Made by a program: the position numbers and the translations under genes. Below the pieces are notes generated by a model. That model saw only the letters and a program-made list of their open reading frames with translations. It was not told where the DNA came from and did no database searches. Of a stretch of DNA of 42,451 bases, positions 42,348 to 42,451 are shown piece after piece (the first letter of the stretch is position 1; every line of letters starts with the position of its first letter). The stretch lies in assembly GCA_016212665.1 (NCBI GenBank), contig JACREZ010000012.1, forward strand, positions 1 through 42,451, in the 5' to 3' direction. Source of the DNA: Ignavibacteriota bacterium (GTDB lineage Bacteria > Bacteroidota > Ignavibacteria > UBA10030 > SZUA-254).

Positions 42348-42451
42348 ATTGTGATTGATAGTGCAACAAGATCGAACCAGAATCGTTATTGGTGGTATGC
42401 CAACAGCAATTTTCAAACCGTATTCTCCCAATCAATTACAACTTCTTCCTC

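Overview
The window looks like a chromosome segment of a Bacteroidota/Ignavibacteriota-type bacterium. Four things point there: promoters of the TTTG-N18-23-TAnnTTTG kind, few strong Shine-Dalgarno sites, outer-membrane and secretion families typical of that group (a PorV/PorQ-like barrel, a DUF4835/PorD-like protein, YCF48 repeats), and a b6-type split cytochrome b complex. The class (Ignavibacteria or a near relative) is an inference; there is no rRNA here to test it.

Layout. 1-900 holds two tandem secreted paralogues, each closed by a terminator. 935-1549 is a DUF1801/OmdA protein. 1646-10631 is a minus-strand block read from right to left: PorV-like barrel, second outer-membrane barrel, xseA, xseB, dxs, a Gfo/Idh oxidoreductase, ribD, ribE. 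From 10678 to about 26608 everything is on the plus strand and is mostly core: PorD-like protein, YCF48 protein, yceH, truA, a CAU-anticodon tRNA with its own promoter and terminator, tilS-hpt-ftsH-polyprenol kinase-like-deoxyribosyltransferase-like, a site-2 protease, and a four-gene respiratory complex (Rieske, cytochrome b in two pieces, an eight-haem cytochrome c).

26620-40900 is accessory: palindromes, 8-, 16- and 21-bp tandem repeats, a MITE-like element, and an array of small plus-strand genes in long intergenic repeats. The centre is a 1431-residue NACHT-type STAND ATPase with about seven 47-48-residue helical repeats, followed by an overlapping gene for a small membrane-anchored coiled-coil protein. 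This pair lies between two 280-bp direct repeats about 93% identical. The repeats stop being alike exactly at a GTTAT core, and the next two genes (YciI-like, VOC) are each framed by a complementary pair of core sites (GTTATAGGGC/GCCCTATAAC and GTTAGCGG/CCGCTAAC). That is the architecture of an integron-like gene-cassette array without an integrase in view. The repeats also carry a Bacteroidota-type promoter. I regard this array and its STAND cargo, plausibly anti-phage defence, as the most interesting system in the window.

Two tandem membrane-anchored VOC paralogues, a lipoprotein, a GNAT acetyltransferase, a PQQ-type beta-propeller (with a stray fragment of a second copy 3.2 kb upstream) and a tyrosine phenol-lyase with its own promoter and terminator complete the window.
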